From positions 62,001-126,000 of the forward strand of contig NZ_SLXA01000002.1 in the NCBI RefSeq assembly GCF_004340975.1: a DNA stretch of 64,000 nucleotides. Reading direction: 5' to 3'. Source of the stretch: Frisingicoccus caecimuris. Lineage in GTDB: Bacteria > Bacillota > Clostridia > Lachnospirales > Lachnospiraceae. Positions 8,616-19,625 of this stretch are shown here, one piece after another. Numbering within the stretch: position 1 is the stretch's first letter; each line of letters opens with the position of its first letter. The notes beneath the pieces were generated by a model that was given only the letters and a program-made list of their open reading frames with translations, had not been told where the DNA came from and did no database searches. A program made the translations under genes and the position numbers.

Positions 8616-9356
8616 TTATTCCTCTTCAAATTCAAACATCAACACAGACAGCATGGCAAGTCCAGCCGTCTCCGTTCTTAAAATACGTTTTCCAAGAGTC
8701 ACAGGCAGAACTCCTGCCGCCATGGCCGCTTCCACCTCTGCTTCATCAAAACCGCCCTCCGGGCCGATAAAAATCCCGACGGATTTTTTCCCTTTCAGTC
8801 CGGCAATCATCTCCCGGGTCTTTTCTATTCCCTCTGCTTTTTCATAGGGAATCAGAACGCCTTCCAGGTTCCCGGCGTAAGCCAGAGCTTCCGAAAAGCC
8901 CATCACCGGCTTTATCTCAGGAATTATTCCCCGACCGGACTGTTTGGCTCCTCCTTCGGCAATCTGCTGCCACCGGGCAATCTTTTTCGTTTCTTTTTTC
9001 TCATCCAGTTTTACGATCACCCGTTTTGTCCTCACGGGAATAATCTCATATACCCCAAGCTCTACAGCTTTTTGAATAATGAACTCCATCTTGTCTGCCT
9101 TTGGCAGTCCCTGAAAAAGATAAAGTTTTACTGGCAGCTCCACATAGGATTTCCAGGAATTTTCAATGGAAAGGCAGATTTGATCCCGCTCCATCGATAA
9201 AATACGACAAAAGTAGTCCGTCCCCCGGCCATCACTTAAGGACAGTTCGTCCCCCGGACGCATCCGGAGGACATTTTTTATATGATTCACATCATTTCCC
9301 TGAATCACGATACGGTTTTCCCGTACCTGTGACGGTTCTATAAAAAATCTCGGCAT
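8616..9356 (-). CDS. rsmE: 16S rRNA m3U1498 methyltransferase RsmE
   Basis: The 246-residue SPOUT-class methyltransferase has the knot-forming motifs IFIGPEGGFDEAEVE and LGKRILRTETAGLAML near the C-terminus and a PUA-like N-terminal domain (MPRFFIEPSQV). It methylates U1498 of 16S rRNA. It is cotranscribed with prmA upstream and the cysteine desulfurase downstream. Confidence 0.92.
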   Translation of the reverse strand: MPRFFIEPSQVRENRIVIQGNDVNHIKNVLRMRPGDELSLSDGRGTDYFCRILSMERDQICLSIENSWKSYVELPVKLYLFQGLPKADKMEFIIQKAVELGVYEIIPVRTKRVIVKLDEKKETKKIARWQQIAEGGAKQSGRGIIPEIKPVMGFSEALAYAGNLEGVLIPYEKAEGIEKTREMIAGLKGKKSVGIFIGPEGGFDEAEVEAAMAAGVLPVTLGKRILRTETAGLAMLSVLMFEFEEE

Positions 9357-9384
9357 TTATTTTCTCCACTTCTTAGCCGCCGAT

Positions 9385-10338
9385 CTAGGCTCTTGCTGTA
9401 AAGGATACCCATCCACCGGAATGGGTAACTTCCATAATTTCAAATTCATTCTCTGTCAGGGCCTTTCTTACATCTTCTTCCCGTTCATCAATGATACCGG
9501 AGGTTATAAAAAGCGCACCCGGTTTCATCATTTCTTTTACAACTCCGCTTAACGGAATAATAATTTCGGCAAAAATATTTGCCAGCACCATGTCAAATTT
9601 ATGTTCGCCCACTTTATGACGGAAATCTGCATCGGAAATAACATCTCCGGTAAGTACAGTATAGACATCATTTTCTATACCATTCACACGGGCATTTTCA
9701 ACAGCAGCCTCCACTGCATGAATATCCACATCGGTGGCGGATGCTTCTTTTGCTCCAAGAAGCAGAGCAATAATGGACAAAATACCGCTGCCACAGCCCA
9801 CATCCAAAACTTCCTGTCCTGGCTGCATGTACTTCTTCAACTGGGTAATACACAGCCGGGTCGTATGATGGGTACCCGTGCCGAAAGCTGTTCCCGGGTC
9901 CAGTTCCACAACCAATGTATCTTCCGGAACCTCTTCCACTGTTTCCCAGGTTGGTTTAATAATAATATGTTCATCTACTTTAAAAGGTTTCCAGTATTTT
10001 TTCCAGTTATTCATCCAGTCAATGTCTTCTGTCTGGGATTTTTCAATCGTGGCATCTCCGATATCTACAAAGTCTGCCAGTTCCCGGACAGCAGCCAACA
10101 CTTCTTCCAAAGTGGAATCATGGTCCTTTTCCGGCTCAATATAGAAGGAGACATAGGCTTTGCCGTCATCTTCTTCCAAATCCGGAAGCAGATCGATAAA
10201 CATCCGTTTTTTATCTTCCTCAGAAAGAGGCACTTTATCTTCAATCTCAATACCTTCAATGCCCATCTCTGCCAGTGTGTAACTGATCAAATCCACCGCT
10301 TCTGTGGTGGTCGCCAGGCGATATTTATTCCATTTCAT
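9385..10338 (-). CDS. prmA: Ribosomal protein L11 methyltransferase PrmA
   Basis: The 317-residue protein has an N-terminal substrate-recognition domain and a C-terminal SAM-binding domain. The PrmA signature is ELDPGTAFGTGTHHTT followed by VLDVGCGSGILSI and later DMVLANIFAEI, equivalent to the N-x-L/I-x-x-x catalytic loop. Its place directly after dnaJ is the standard Firmicute order. Confidence 0.93.
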   Translation of the reverse strand: MKWNKYRLATTTEAVDLISYTLAEMGIEGIEIEDKVPLSEEDKKRMFIDLLPDLEEDDGKAYVSFYIEPEKDHDSTLEEVLAAVRELADFVDIGDATIEKSQTEDIDWMNNWKKYWKPFKVDEHIIIKPTWETVEEVPEDTLVVELDPGTAFGTGTHHTTRLCITQLKKYMQPGQEVLDVGCGSGILSIIALLLGAKEASATDVDIHAVEAAVENARVNGIENDVYTVLTGDVISDADFRHKVGEHKFDMVLANIFAEIIIPLSGVVKEMMKPGALFITSGIIDEREEDVRKALTENEFEIMEVTHSGGWVSFTARA

Positions 10339-10357
10339 ATTAATTTATATCCTCGCA

Positions 10358-11569
10358 TTATTCATCCAGATCGTCAAAGGCTTCTTTGACTTTGTCCATA
10401 AAGCTCTTTTTCTTTTTACCTTCTTTGCCCTTTGGCTCCTCGGCTTTTTCTGATTTACTTTCCTGTGGGCGGATTCCTTTTAAAGAATCATCAAACCTGC
10501 GGAGCAGTTCTTTCTGCTCATTATTTAATTTCTCCGGGACCTGTACGACTAATGTTACATAGTGATCGCCGCGGATATTTTTATTCCGGATCGTCGGGAC
10601 ACCTTTGCCTTTCAGACGAATTCGTGTATCCGTCTGAGTTCCCGGCTTAATTGTCTGAGTGACATCGCCGTCCACCGTCTTAATCGTAATCTCACCGCCC
10701 AATGCCGCCTGAACAAAAGAAATCGGCATTGTAGAATAAATATCATATTCCTGACGACGGAAGATCGGATGACGGTCCACAGTGACATTGACCAGCAGGT
10801 CGCCGCGGGCGCCGCCATTGGTTCCAGGTTCTCCCTTTCCACGAATACGCACGCTCTGGCCGCTGTCGATACCAGCCGGAATGGACACCTCAATCGTCTT
10901 CTTATTCCGAATATAGCCAGTGCCGCCACAGTCGGTACATTTGTCTTTAATGATCTTGCCGCTTCCATGACAGTCCGGACAGGTCTGCACATTACGAACC
11001 ATGCCGAACAGGGATTGCTGTGTATAGACAACCTGCCCTTTACCACCACACTTGCTGCAGGTCTGTGGCTGAGTTCCCGGCTTTGCTCCGGTTCCATGAC
11101 AATGCGGACATTCATCTTTTAGATTCATCTCGAATTTCTTATCCACACCAAATACAGCTTCCATAAAGGATATCCGTACATTGATCCGAACATTGGCTCC
11201 CTGCATCGGTCCGTTATAAGAGCCGCCCCGGCTGCTTCGTCCGCCGCCGAAGAAATCGCCGAAAATATCGCCGAAAATATCGCCCATATCCGCCGCATTA
11301 AAATCAAAGCCGCCAAATCCGCCGGCACCGCCGCCCTGTTCAAAGGCCGCGTGACCGAACTGGTCATACTGACGTCTCTTTTCCGCATCACTCAATACCG
11401 CGTAAGCTTCCGATGCCTCTTTAAATTTTGCTTCTGCTTCTTTATCTCCAGGGTTTGTATCCGGATGGTACTTTTTGGCCAGCTTACGATAGGCTTTCTT
11501 TAACTCATCGTCTGTTGCCGACTTCGACACACCCAGAACCTCATAGTAATCTCTTTTCGTCTCTGCCAT
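10358..11569 (-). CDS. dnaJ: Chaperone protein DnaJ
   Basis: The 403-residue Hsp40 has a J domain with the HPD motif ([11 protein letters not shown], about residues 30-40). A Gly/Phe-rich region around 75-110 follows, then four zinc-finger repeats ([32 protein letters not shown]) and the C-terminal substrate-binding domain. The Lys/Glu-rich tail (about 365-395) is longer than in E. coli. The ATG after GAAGGTG is preferred over an in-frame TTG two codons upstream. Confidence 0.95.
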   Translation of the reverse strand: MAETKRDYYEVLGVSKSATDDELKKAYRKLAKKYHPDTNPGDKEAEAKFKEASEAYAVLSDAEKRRQYDQFGHAAFEQGGGAGGFGGFDFNAADMGDIFGDIFGDFFGGGRSSRGGSYNGPMQGANVRINVRISFMEAVFGVDKKFEMNLKDECPHCHGTGAKPGTQPQTCSKCGGKGQVVYTQQSLFGMVRNVQTCPDCHGSGKIIKDKCTDCGGTGYIRNKKTIEVSIPAGIDSGQSVRIRGKGEPGTNGGARGDLLVNVTVDRHPIFRRQEYDIYSTMPISFVQAALGGEITIKTVDGDVTQTIKPGTQTDTRIRLKGKGVPTIRNKNIRGDHYVTLVVQVPEKLNNEQKELLRRFDDSLKGIRPQESKSEKAEEPKGKEGKKKKSFMDKVKEAFDDLDE

Positions 11570-11598
11570 ATCCAATCACCTTCTTTTATAACGTAGCG

Positions 11599-11650
11599 AA
11601 AGAGGACGCCCCGACACCGGCGTAAATGTCGGTGCCGAAACAGCCTCTTT
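11599..11650 (-). terminator. Intercistronic hairpin between dnaK and dnaJ
   Basis: AAAGAGG/CCTCTTT closes an outer stem and CCGACA/TGTCGG forms an inner stem. No long T run follows on the minus strand. It may act as a partial terminator or stabilise the dnaK message and so lower dnaJ expression relative to dnaK. Confidence 0.5.
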
Positions 11651-11683
11651 ATCTATCTTAGGTCATACCCAACTCTGTTTATA

Positions 11684-13576
<1,893 letters not shown>

Positions 13577-13603
13577 CTAAATTTTGCTAATCAACTTTTT
13601 ATT

Positions 13604-14251
13604 TTATTCAGCAACCATCACCATACTGTGACGGACTACTTTATCTTTATATAAATAACCCCGCTGTAATTCCTGAGTGATAATGCCGGATTCGTATTCC
13701 TCACTCGGCGCCTGCATCACTGCGTTGTGGAAATCCGGATTGAATTCCACGCCAACGGCTTCAATTACCGTGACCCCCATTCCTTCAAGCGTTGTCATTA
13801 ATTGCTTATACACAAGCTCAATTCCCTGAGCAAAGGATGTATTTTTTTCTTCTTCTGTCATCGCTGCAAGTCCCCGCTCAAAGTTGTCAACAACCGGAAG
13901 CAGTTTTTCAATCACATCTGCCGCACCGATACCGTACATCTGCTGTTTTTCTTTTTCCGTGCGTTTACGGAAATTATCAAATTCAGCCATTTGCCGAATC
14001 AGCCGGTCATTTAATTCAGCGATCTTCTCATCCTTTTTATCTTTTTTGTCTTTATGGAAGAAACCTTTTTTCTTTTCTTCCTTTGGCTCAGACGTTTCGC
14101 CTTCAACAGTTTCGCCTGCTTCGTTTTCGAATTCTGCGTCTTCTGTTTCATTATCCACAGCAGCCTCTGTCTCCATAGCTCCTTCCGCTGTTGTTTCTAT
14201 ATCATCTTCCGTCTGAATGTCTTCATTCATCGCTTTTTCCTGTTCTGACAC
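13604..14251 (-). CDS. grpE: GrpE nucleotide exchange factor
   Basis: The 215-residue protein has a long acidic, probably disordered N-terminus (about residues 1-65) and then a coiled coil. The GrpE core follows with RQMAEFDNFRKRTEKEK, a DNFERGL segment and a C-terminal QRGYLYKDKVVRHSMVMV. It releases ADP from DnaK. The start is GTG after AGAGGTGATGTGAA. It lies between hrcA and dnaK. Confidence 0.93.
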   Translation of the reverse strand: MSEQEKAMNEDIQTEDDIETTAEGAMETEAAVDNETEDAEFENEAGETVEGETSEPKEEKKKGFFHKDKKDKKDEKIAELNDRLIRQMAEFDNFRKRTEKEKQQMYGIGAADVIEKLLPVVDNFERGLAAMTEEEKNTSFAQGIELVYKQLMTTLEGMGVTVIEAVGVEFNPDFHNAVMQAPSEEYESGIITQELQRGYLYKDKVVRHSMVMVAE

Positions 14252-14264
14252 TTCACATCACCTC

Positions 14265-15299
14265 TTACTTTTTCTTAAATATATCATCCAACTGGTTCAT
14301 CATCGTCTGAAGATTACCAACGACTTTTTTGTAGTCCATTCGTTTCGGTCCGATAATACCGATCGTTCCCTGAACCCCTTCCTCCAGTTCGTAGGTTGCT
14401 GTAACAATACTGCAATCCTTCATCGTACTCACCGGAGATTCTGAACCAATATATATCTGTATCGGATTCTTGTTTTCCTCACCCGAATCCTCCTGGTCGA
14501 CGATCAACTCACTCAGAGCTTTTTTCTCTTCCATCGTATAGAGAAGCTCGCTTGCCTTTTCTCTGTCTCCCAGTTCCGGATATTTCAGAAGATTCGTTGT
14601 ACCGCTTGTATAAATCTCCAAATCATCTTCTTCCTGAATTACAACAGCAATCGCATCAATGATATGACCGATAATCTGTCCATAACCTTCGGCCTGGACT
14701 TTCATTCTCTGAATCAACTCCATGTTGATTTCCTGGAGATTCAAACCCTGAAGGAAGGTGTTGATCAAAATATTCAGCTTGGCAACTTCATCCTCGCTTA
14801 CCCTCTCATCAACTTCGATCAGCCGATTTTTAATCACATTTCCTTCCAACATGACAACCACCAGCAACTGATTATCTTCCACTCTGGACAGCTGGATGAA
14901 TTTCAGTTTATTCCGTTTATACTGAGGAGCTGAGATCATCGTCGCATAATTTGTATTCGTCGCCAGAAGCTTTGCCACATGCTTCAGCAGATGATCCAGC
15001 TTATCTGCCTTTTCAATAAGAACATCTTTCATCTCATCGACTTCAGCAATCTTTTCCTTCATCAGATTATCCACATAAAAGCGGTAACCTTTATCTGAAG
15101 GGATACGACCCGCTGATGTATGCGGTTGAACGATATATCCCAAATCTTCCAAATCAGACATCTCATTTCGAATTGTCGCCGAACTCAGGTTCAAATCCGT
15201 ATATTTTGAAATGGTCCGTGAGCCTACCGGTTCACCAGTAATCAGATATGTTTGAATAATACTGTTTAAGATTTTTATCTTTCTTTCATCCAGTTCCAC
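14265..15299 (-). CDS. hrcA: Heat-inducible transcription repressor HrcA
   Basis: The 344-residue repressor has an N-terminal winged helix (LNSIIQTYLITGEPVGSRTI, SSATIRNEMSDLEDLGYI) and a C-terminal dimerisation domain ending in IGIIGPKRMDYKKVV. It binds the CIRCE operator directly upstream, so the operon is autoregulated. GroEL-dependent activity is known for the family. Confidence 0.95.
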   Translation of the reverse strand: MELDERKIKILNSIIQTYLITGEPVGSRTISKYTDLNLSSATIRNEMSDLEDLGYIVQPHTSAGRIPSDKGYRFYVDNLMKEKIAEVDEMKDVLIEKADKLDHLLKHVAKLLATNTNYATMISAPQYKRNKLKFIQLSRVEDNQLLVVVMLEGNVIKNRLIEVDERVSEDEVAKLNILINTFLQGLNLQEINMELIQRMKVQAEGYGQIIGHIIDAIAVVIQEEDDLEIYTSGTTNLLKYPELGDREKASELLYTMEEKKALSELIVDQEDSGEENKNPIQIYIGSESPVSTMKDCSIVTATYELEEGVQGTIGIIGPKRMDYKKVVGNLQTMMNQLDDIFKKK

Positions 15300-15321
15300 C
15301 AGACCACTCCTTTCTGTTTTA

Positions 15322-15348
15322 TTAGCACTCGATAAACTAGAGTGCTAA
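15322..15348. promoter_or_regulatory. CIRCE operator
   Basis: A perfect TTAGCACTC, nine-base spacer, GAGTGCTAA inverted repeat matches the HrcA-binding consensus exactly. It lies just downstream of the promoter and about 23 bases before the hrcA start. Confidence 0.97.
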
Positions 15349-15360
15349 TATCTAAACATT

Positions 15361-15389
15361 AAGATAGCACCATCCCTGCCATTTGTCAA
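15361..15389 (-). promoter_or_regulatory. Promoter of the hrcA operon
   Basis: On the minus strand TTGACA (15384-15389) and TATCTT (15361-15366) are separated by 17 bases. The CIRCE element begins about 12 bases after the -10 box, so HrcA binding would cover the transcription start. Confidence 0.85.
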
Positions 15390-15478
15390 TAGTTTCAAAA
15401 ATTATTTTTAAAATTATTCATTATGTGCTATAATTTCTTCCATACTATAAAATCAAACTTTAAGGAGCGTGAACAAAG

Positions 15479-15946
15479 ATGTCTGTTGAACGAGCAAAAA
15501 CCTATTTTAAAGCTTTCGGCATGGAGGACCGGATTCTGGAATTTGATGTTTCCAGTGCCACCGTCGAACTGGCTGCTCAGGCTCTCTCCTGTGAACCAGC
15601 CCACATTGCAAAATCTCTTTCTTTTAAAATCGAGGACCGGACACTGCTGATCCTGGTTGCAGGAGATGCCAAAATTGATAATAAAAAATATAAAGCCGCT
15701 TTTGGAGCAAAAGCAAAAATGCTGTCACCGGACGAAGTCGTGGGACGTATCGGACATGCCATTGGCGGTGTCTGCCCTTTTGGCATCAATGAAGGGGTGG
15801 AAGTTTATCTGGACGATTCCATGAAACGTTTTGATTATATGTATCCTGCTGCAGGAAGCAGCAACAGTGCCATCAAACTGACCATTCCCGAACTGGAGCA
15901 ATATTCAGGCTATAAATCCTGGGTGGACGTATGTAAAATTCCTTAA
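15479..15946 (+). CDS. YbaK/EbsC-family aminoacyl-tRNA deacylase
   Basis: The 155-residue protein has the YbaK/ProX fold pattern: the lysine in IAKSLSFKIEDRTLLILVAGDAK, the GGVCPFGI loop and a central VYLDDSM. These enzymes hydrolyse mischarged Cys-tRNA(Pro) or related aminoacyl-tRNAs. The ATG follows AAGGAGCGTGAACAAAG. It is the first plus-strand gene in an otherwise minus-strand region and is divergent from hrcA. Confidence 0.85.
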   Translation: MSVERAKTYFKAFGMEDRILEFDVSSATVELAAQALSCEPAHIAKSLSFKIEDRTLLILVAGDAKIDNKKYKAAFGAKAKMLSPDEVVGRIGHAIGGVCPFGINEGVEVYLDDSMKRFDYMYPAAGSSNSAIKLTIPELEQYSGYKSWVDVCKIP

Positions 15947-16045
15947 TGGCCGTTGCAAAACGTTGACGGTAAATTACTGGATTGGTATACTGTTTTAAAG
16001 GCACTCGAAACATCATTCAAATACATATTAAGAGGGAGAAATTTT

Positions 16046-16432
16046 ATGAACAAACCAAACACACTTTTAAAAGTCACAAGTATTCTCTACATTATTTTTA
16101 GCATTATCAGTGGAATCGTTGTTATTGTTGGTTCTCTGGGGATTGGCGCTCTTCTGGGCGGTGTAGCAGGTAATATAGGCGCTGGTATCGCTATGGCTTC
16201 TTTCTTTATGGTCTTAAGTCTGATCAGTGTTGTACTGGGCCTGATCGCAGGGTTTGCCGGACTGAAAGCAGAAAACTTAAAACTCTGCAAAACTTTAGGT
16301 ATTGTCCTGATTGTTTTAGCCGCCATCGGCGTAGTCAGCAATCTGTCCGACGGAGAAGATATTGTTTCCGCATTGGTCGGTCTGATACTTCCTATATTAT
16401 ATACCGTTGGTGTTCTTAAAGAAAATAATTAA
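16046..16432 (+). CDS. Small four-helix membrane protein of unknown function
   Basis: The 128-residue protein is nearly all hydrophobic, with about four membrane segments (residues 8-30, 38-62, 64-82 and 85-125, the last region probably two short helices). The start is the ATG after GAGGGAGAAATTTT; an upstream in-frame start would lack a binding site. It resembles small uncharacterised Firmicute membrane proteins (DUF4064-like) but no firm assignment can be made. A strong terminator follows. Confidence 0.6.
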   Translation: MNKPNTLLKVTSILYIIFSIISGIVVIVGSLGIGALLGGVAGNIGAGIAMASFFMVLSLISVVLGLIAGFAGLKAENLKLCKTLGIVLIVLAAIGVVSNLSDGEDIVSALVGLILPILYTVGVLKENN

Positions 16433-16446
16433 TATTTCAAAGATAA

Positions 16447-16482
16447 AGCGGAATCTGACATAACAGATTCCGCTGCTTTTTT
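16447..16482 (+). terminator. Rho-independent terminator
   Basis: AGCGGAATCTG and CAGATTCCGCT form a perfect 11-bp stem with a six-base loop, followed by GC and six T. It ends the plus-strand transcript of the small membrane protein and may also end the opposing cassette. Confidence 0.92.
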
Positions 16483-16521
16483 CATCGATGACATATAGCT
16501 GCCATCGGATCATATCTAAAT

Positions 16522-17325
16522 CTATGTCTGGTTTTTATAATCGATACAGCGACCGTATTTCCTTAGACTGACCAGGGCTGCCAGGCACAGCAGTGCAGCA
16601 ATCACCGCATACCGCATCCTCAAGAACTGCATTTCTTGTTTCAAAGAGTTCTGTTGGACATCACCGGAATTTACAATTTCAAGTCCGAGCTGCCCGAGTT
16701 GTTTTACAGTTGTCCCATCCAGGTCCTGCCCCCTCATCTGAATTCGTACTCCGGTTTCGCTGTCTGAAAACCGTACACTATCTGCGCCACAGAAGGCACA
16801 GGCCGTATCATTTGGTACGCCTGACTTTGCGTACACGATTTGAGCCGTTCCTGTCATGTCCTCTTCACCTAATTGATAATCTAACCGCAAACTCTCCTGT
16901 TCCGTTCCAGTTTCACCGGAGGTTTGTATAAGCTGATTCCATGCCATTTCATTCAGATAAATGACTTTCATAGCACAGGTTTCGGGCATTCCATAAGCCA
17001 GAGCCAGATAATCATCGTACAATTCCAGGCAGGTCACCGTCATTTCTCCCCAGGCCCCCGACAGCGTTAGTAAAGATTCTCTCTGCCTGCTCACAGCCTG
17101 AACGTCTTCCATAATCTCAATAGCTGACGCCTGATAACTTGTAAGCCCCGATGCACTGCTGTTCCTGACAACATATTCTACAGGACTTCGCATCCTATTA
17201 TAGACCTTCATCCCACTATTGACGGTATCTGCCAAAAAAACGATCATCCCCAAAAAGAAAAGAAACATTATTTTTATCCGATCATCCTGTTTTCTTCGTT
17301 TCCAGAACCTGATCCACCATTTCAT
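16522..17325 (-). CDS. Unknown membrane-anchored protein, last gene of the exported-protein/ABC cassette
   Basis: The 267-residue protein has an N-terminal membrane segment at about 18-36 and a second near the C-terminus (about 236-253), with an extracellular domain between them. That domain contains a possible disulfide pair in CAFCGADSVRF. No family was recognised. The start overlaps the upstream stop as ATGA, so translation is coupled to the preceding CARDB/NEW3-like protein. The bitopic shape suggests it works with the other exported proteins of the cassette. Confidence 0.6.
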   Translation of the reverse strand: MKWWIRFWKRRKQDDRIKIMFLFFLGMIVFLADTVNSGMKVYNRMRSPVEYVVRNSSASGLTSYQASAIEIMEDVQAVSRQRESLLTLSGAWGEMTVTCLELYDDYLALAYGMPETCAMKVIYLNEMAWNQLIQTSGETGTEQESLRLDYQLGEEDMTGTAQIVYAKSGVPNDTACAFCGADSVRFSDSETGVRIQMRGQDLDGTTVKQLGQLGLEIVNSGDVQQNSLKQEMQFLRMRYAVIAALLCLAALVSLRKYGRCIDYKNQT

Positions 17326-18977
17326 TCGGCTTTTTCCTCCACTTCATTCTGTCTGTTTCTTCGCCGAATTCCACGCAGGATCATACCAATGATTAAGAAA
17401 AATAAAATTCCGACAACGACTGCCATAATAATCCACCATTGTCCTGTATCATCCGATTCCTCCTTTGTCGTATTTGAAAAAGGCGTTTTAATATTCGTTA
17501 TAAAGTCTCCAGTTTTTTCATATTCTTTTCCGTTTTCATCTTCATAGTAATAGGTCACAGTGCCCTTTGTCTCTCCGTACAACGATGAACCTTTTGACAA
17601 ACTGGTCACAGAAATTTTTACACTTCCTGTTGCTGTTTTTCCGGCTTCAATATCCCCGATAAAAAGTGTTCCCTCCGGCGCCAGGCCATCGGCTTCAATC
17701 ACTGCCCGAACATTATGCACCTTGCTCCGTCCAAGATTCATCGCCTGTATCTGAGCGTTCACCACATCCCCAACCTGAACTTCCGAATCCAATACCAACG
17801 GATCGAACTCCAGTTTCACAGGCTGGGCTACCATCATTCTTATTTTGCCGCTGGCAGACTGGGATGCCCCTTTCGAATCCGCATAATCCATAGACACTGA
17901 CAGGCCATAGGCTCCCGGAACAGCTGATGACAGAATTTTATATTTATAGGACACGACACAGGTCTGTCCCGCCGAAACACTCTCCACATAAATCGTATCT
18001 GTCGGACTGAGCAGATTCAAATACTCTCCCTCATCGCCAATGGTCACTGTCATATTTCTGACTGTTTCCGTACTGCTCGTATTAAATAAAGTAATATCCA
18101 GGGTCATTTCGTCTCCGGCCTGAATCTCATCTTTTGAAGATTTACATGACTGAACGATCATTTTCGGTGCAAAGGTCGGTGTTTCTGATGCAGTGCCGCC
18201 GCCGGAACTTGCGCCGGATGAAGCGCCGCCACTGTCTCCGCCGGATGGCCCGGTTACATCCACAGCGCCTGTTAGATCATCTTTCGGTGTTCCCGTCGAT
18301 GGTTCCGTGGAAGGTTCTCCTGTCGATGGTTCCGTAACCGGCGCATCTGTTGACGGTTCCATGGTAGAAGGTTCATCCGTAACTGGCTCATCTGTCGACG
18401 GTTCACTGGATGCAGGTTTTTCATCGGTAATGACCACATTGACTGAAAATTCTTTATGTAACGGTTTGCCGTCAATATCCTCAGCATGGATACTCAAAAT
18501 CACCGGATATTCCCCGTTTTTTCGTTCATCCTTCAGCTTCAGATCAAAAGTCACCAGATAACAGGAAATTGTCTCCTGACTGCCATTGACTTTTTCCTGA
18601 CTGAGTTCAATATCTTTTTCATATTTTTCAGAAATAAACGGCAGCCCGGTCCCATCACCCAAATTCAATGATACTTTAAGGGTATCATTCCTTAACCGGC
18701 CCTGACATACAACAGGTACGACCAGGCTGGCCGTATCATTCTCTACTTTGGGTGTATAGCCTTCAGAGTAGGGTTGATTCATGCCTGTATAGCAATTCTC
18801 CGAATCTATTTTCAGTTCAATCGTCTCCACTGCCATTTGATTCATCGTTTCCGGACTTTCCGACAAGACCCGAGTCATCACCATAGTTTCAGATACAGCC
18901 CAGACATTCATCGCAGGACTTTCTGCCAGCATTCCTACCATACAGGCCAGCACACCCACTTTTTTCAAAATCTTCAT
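17322..18977 (-). CDS. Exported CARDB/NEW3-like repeat protein with C-terminal membrane anchor
   Basis: The 551-residue protein has a signal peptide (MKILKKVGVLACMVGMLAES). A beta-rich domain follows up to about residue 195, then a Pro/Ser/Thr/Glu-rich linker with EPSTDEP-type repeats at about 195-235 and a Gly/Ser stretch. Two immunoglobulin-like domains (about 255-375 and 375-495) resemble COG1361/NEW3 S-layer-type modules. A membrane helix near 520-540 and a basic tail end the protein. The start could be this ATG (overlapping the ABC gene stop as ATGA) or the one two codons upstream. A surface-exposed structural or binding role is inferred. Confidence 0.7.
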   Translation of the reverse strand: MKILKKVGVLACMVGMLAESPAMNVWAVSETMVMTRVLSESPETMNQMAVETIELKIDSENCYTGMNQPYSEGYTPKVENDTASLVVPVVCQGRLRNDTLKVSLNLGDGTGLPFISEKYEKDIELSQEKVNGSQETISCYLVTFDLKLKDERKNGEYPVILSIHAEDIDGKPLHKEFSVNVVITDEKPASSEPSTDEPVTDEPSTMEPSTDAPVTEPSTGEPSTEPSTGTPKDDLTGAVDVTGPSGGDSGGASSGASSGGGTASETPTFAPKMIVQSCKSSKDEIQAGDEMTLDITLFNTSSTETVRNMTVTIGDEGEYLNLLSPTDTIYVESVSAGQTCVVSYKYKILSSAVPGAYGLSVSMDYADSKGASQSASGKIRMMVAQPVKLEFDPLVLDSEVQVGDVVNAQIQAMNLGRSKVHNVRAVIEADGLAPEGTLFIGDIEAGKTATGSVKISVTSLSKGSSLYGETKGTVTYYYEDENGKEYEKTGDFITNIKTPFSNTTKEESDDTGQWWIIMAVVVGILFFLIIGMILRGIRRRNRQNEVEEKAE

Positions 18978-19609
18978 TTCCATTTTTCCTCCATCTCATG
19001 GACATCGTCACATAATTCCTCGATATCCTGGACATTATGGCTGGCCAAAAGTATCGCCTTGCCCTGTTTTTTTAAATCTTTAAGCAATTCGCGCATCTGG
19101 CTGACCCCGGCTTTATCCAATCCATTAAAAGGTTCATCCAATATAAGCACCCCTGGGTCTTCCATTATGGCCTGTGCTATTCCAAGGCGCTGTCGCATTC
19201 CCAGAGAATATTTTGAAACCGGCTTGCCCATCACCGGATCCAGCCCTACCCGTTCCAGAGTCTTCATAATTTCTTCTTTACCAATACGCGCTTTCAAGGA
19301 AGCCAGTATCTTTAAGTTCTGAAAGCCACTCAAATTCGGAAGAAATCCCGGTGTTTCAATAATTACACCCAGTCGGTCCGGAAAATCGCAGTCTTTCCCT
19401 ATCTGTTCTCCGTTCACCATAATATTTCCCGAGTCCGGCTTCATAAAACCGCAAATACATTTCATCAACACCGTTTTTCCGCTGCCGTTATTGCCGACAA
19501 TACCATAAATCTGCCCGGGAAGAATCGTCAGATTTACGTCCTTTAGCACATGTTCTTTTCCAAAAGACTTATAGACATGTTCCACGATAACTCCTGTCTG
19601 CTTCTCCAT
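18974..19609 (-). CDS. ABC transporter ATP-binding protein
   Basis: The 211-residue ATPase has Walker A GNNGSGKT, the Q-loop region, signature YSLGMRQRLGIAQA, Walker B VLILDEPFNGLD and a switch histidine in LLASHNVQD. It is of the ABC-2/drug- or lantibiotic-type exporter class. The start is the ATG after GAGGTGAT giving MEKQTG; longer in-frame starts lack a binding site. The two membrane proteins encoded just upstream are the likely partners. Confidence 0.9.
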   Translation of the reverse strand: MEKQTGVIVEHVYKSFGKEHVLKDVNLTILPGQIYGIVGNNGSGKTVLMKCICGFMKPDSGNIMVNGEQIGKDCDFPDRLGVIIETPGFLPNLSGFQNLKILASLKARIGKEEIMKTLERVGLDPVMGKPVSKYSLGMRQRLGIAQAIMEDPGVLILDEPFNGLDKAGVSQMRELLKDLKKQGKAILLASHNVQDIEELCDDVHEMEEKWK

Positions 19610-19625
19610 AACATCACCTCTTGTA

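Noticed and set aside
9601-10389. A 262-codon plus-strand frame opposite prmA
   Set aside because: It is the reverse complement of the well-supported prmA gene and has no recognisable protein features.
10612-11115. A 167-codon frame inside dnaJ on the same strand
   Set aside because: It is a frame-shifted reading of the zinc-finger repeats; dnaJ itself is intact.
14265-15299. HrcA operon considered to hold a second CIRCE copy
   Set aside because: Only the one perfect copy at 15322-15348 was seen.
18272-18487. Pro/Ser/Thr/Glu-rich repeat DNA considered as a tandem-repeat array or CRISPR
   Set aside because: The units vary in length and encode the EPSTDEP-type linker of the exported protein; there are no regular repeats with unique spacers.
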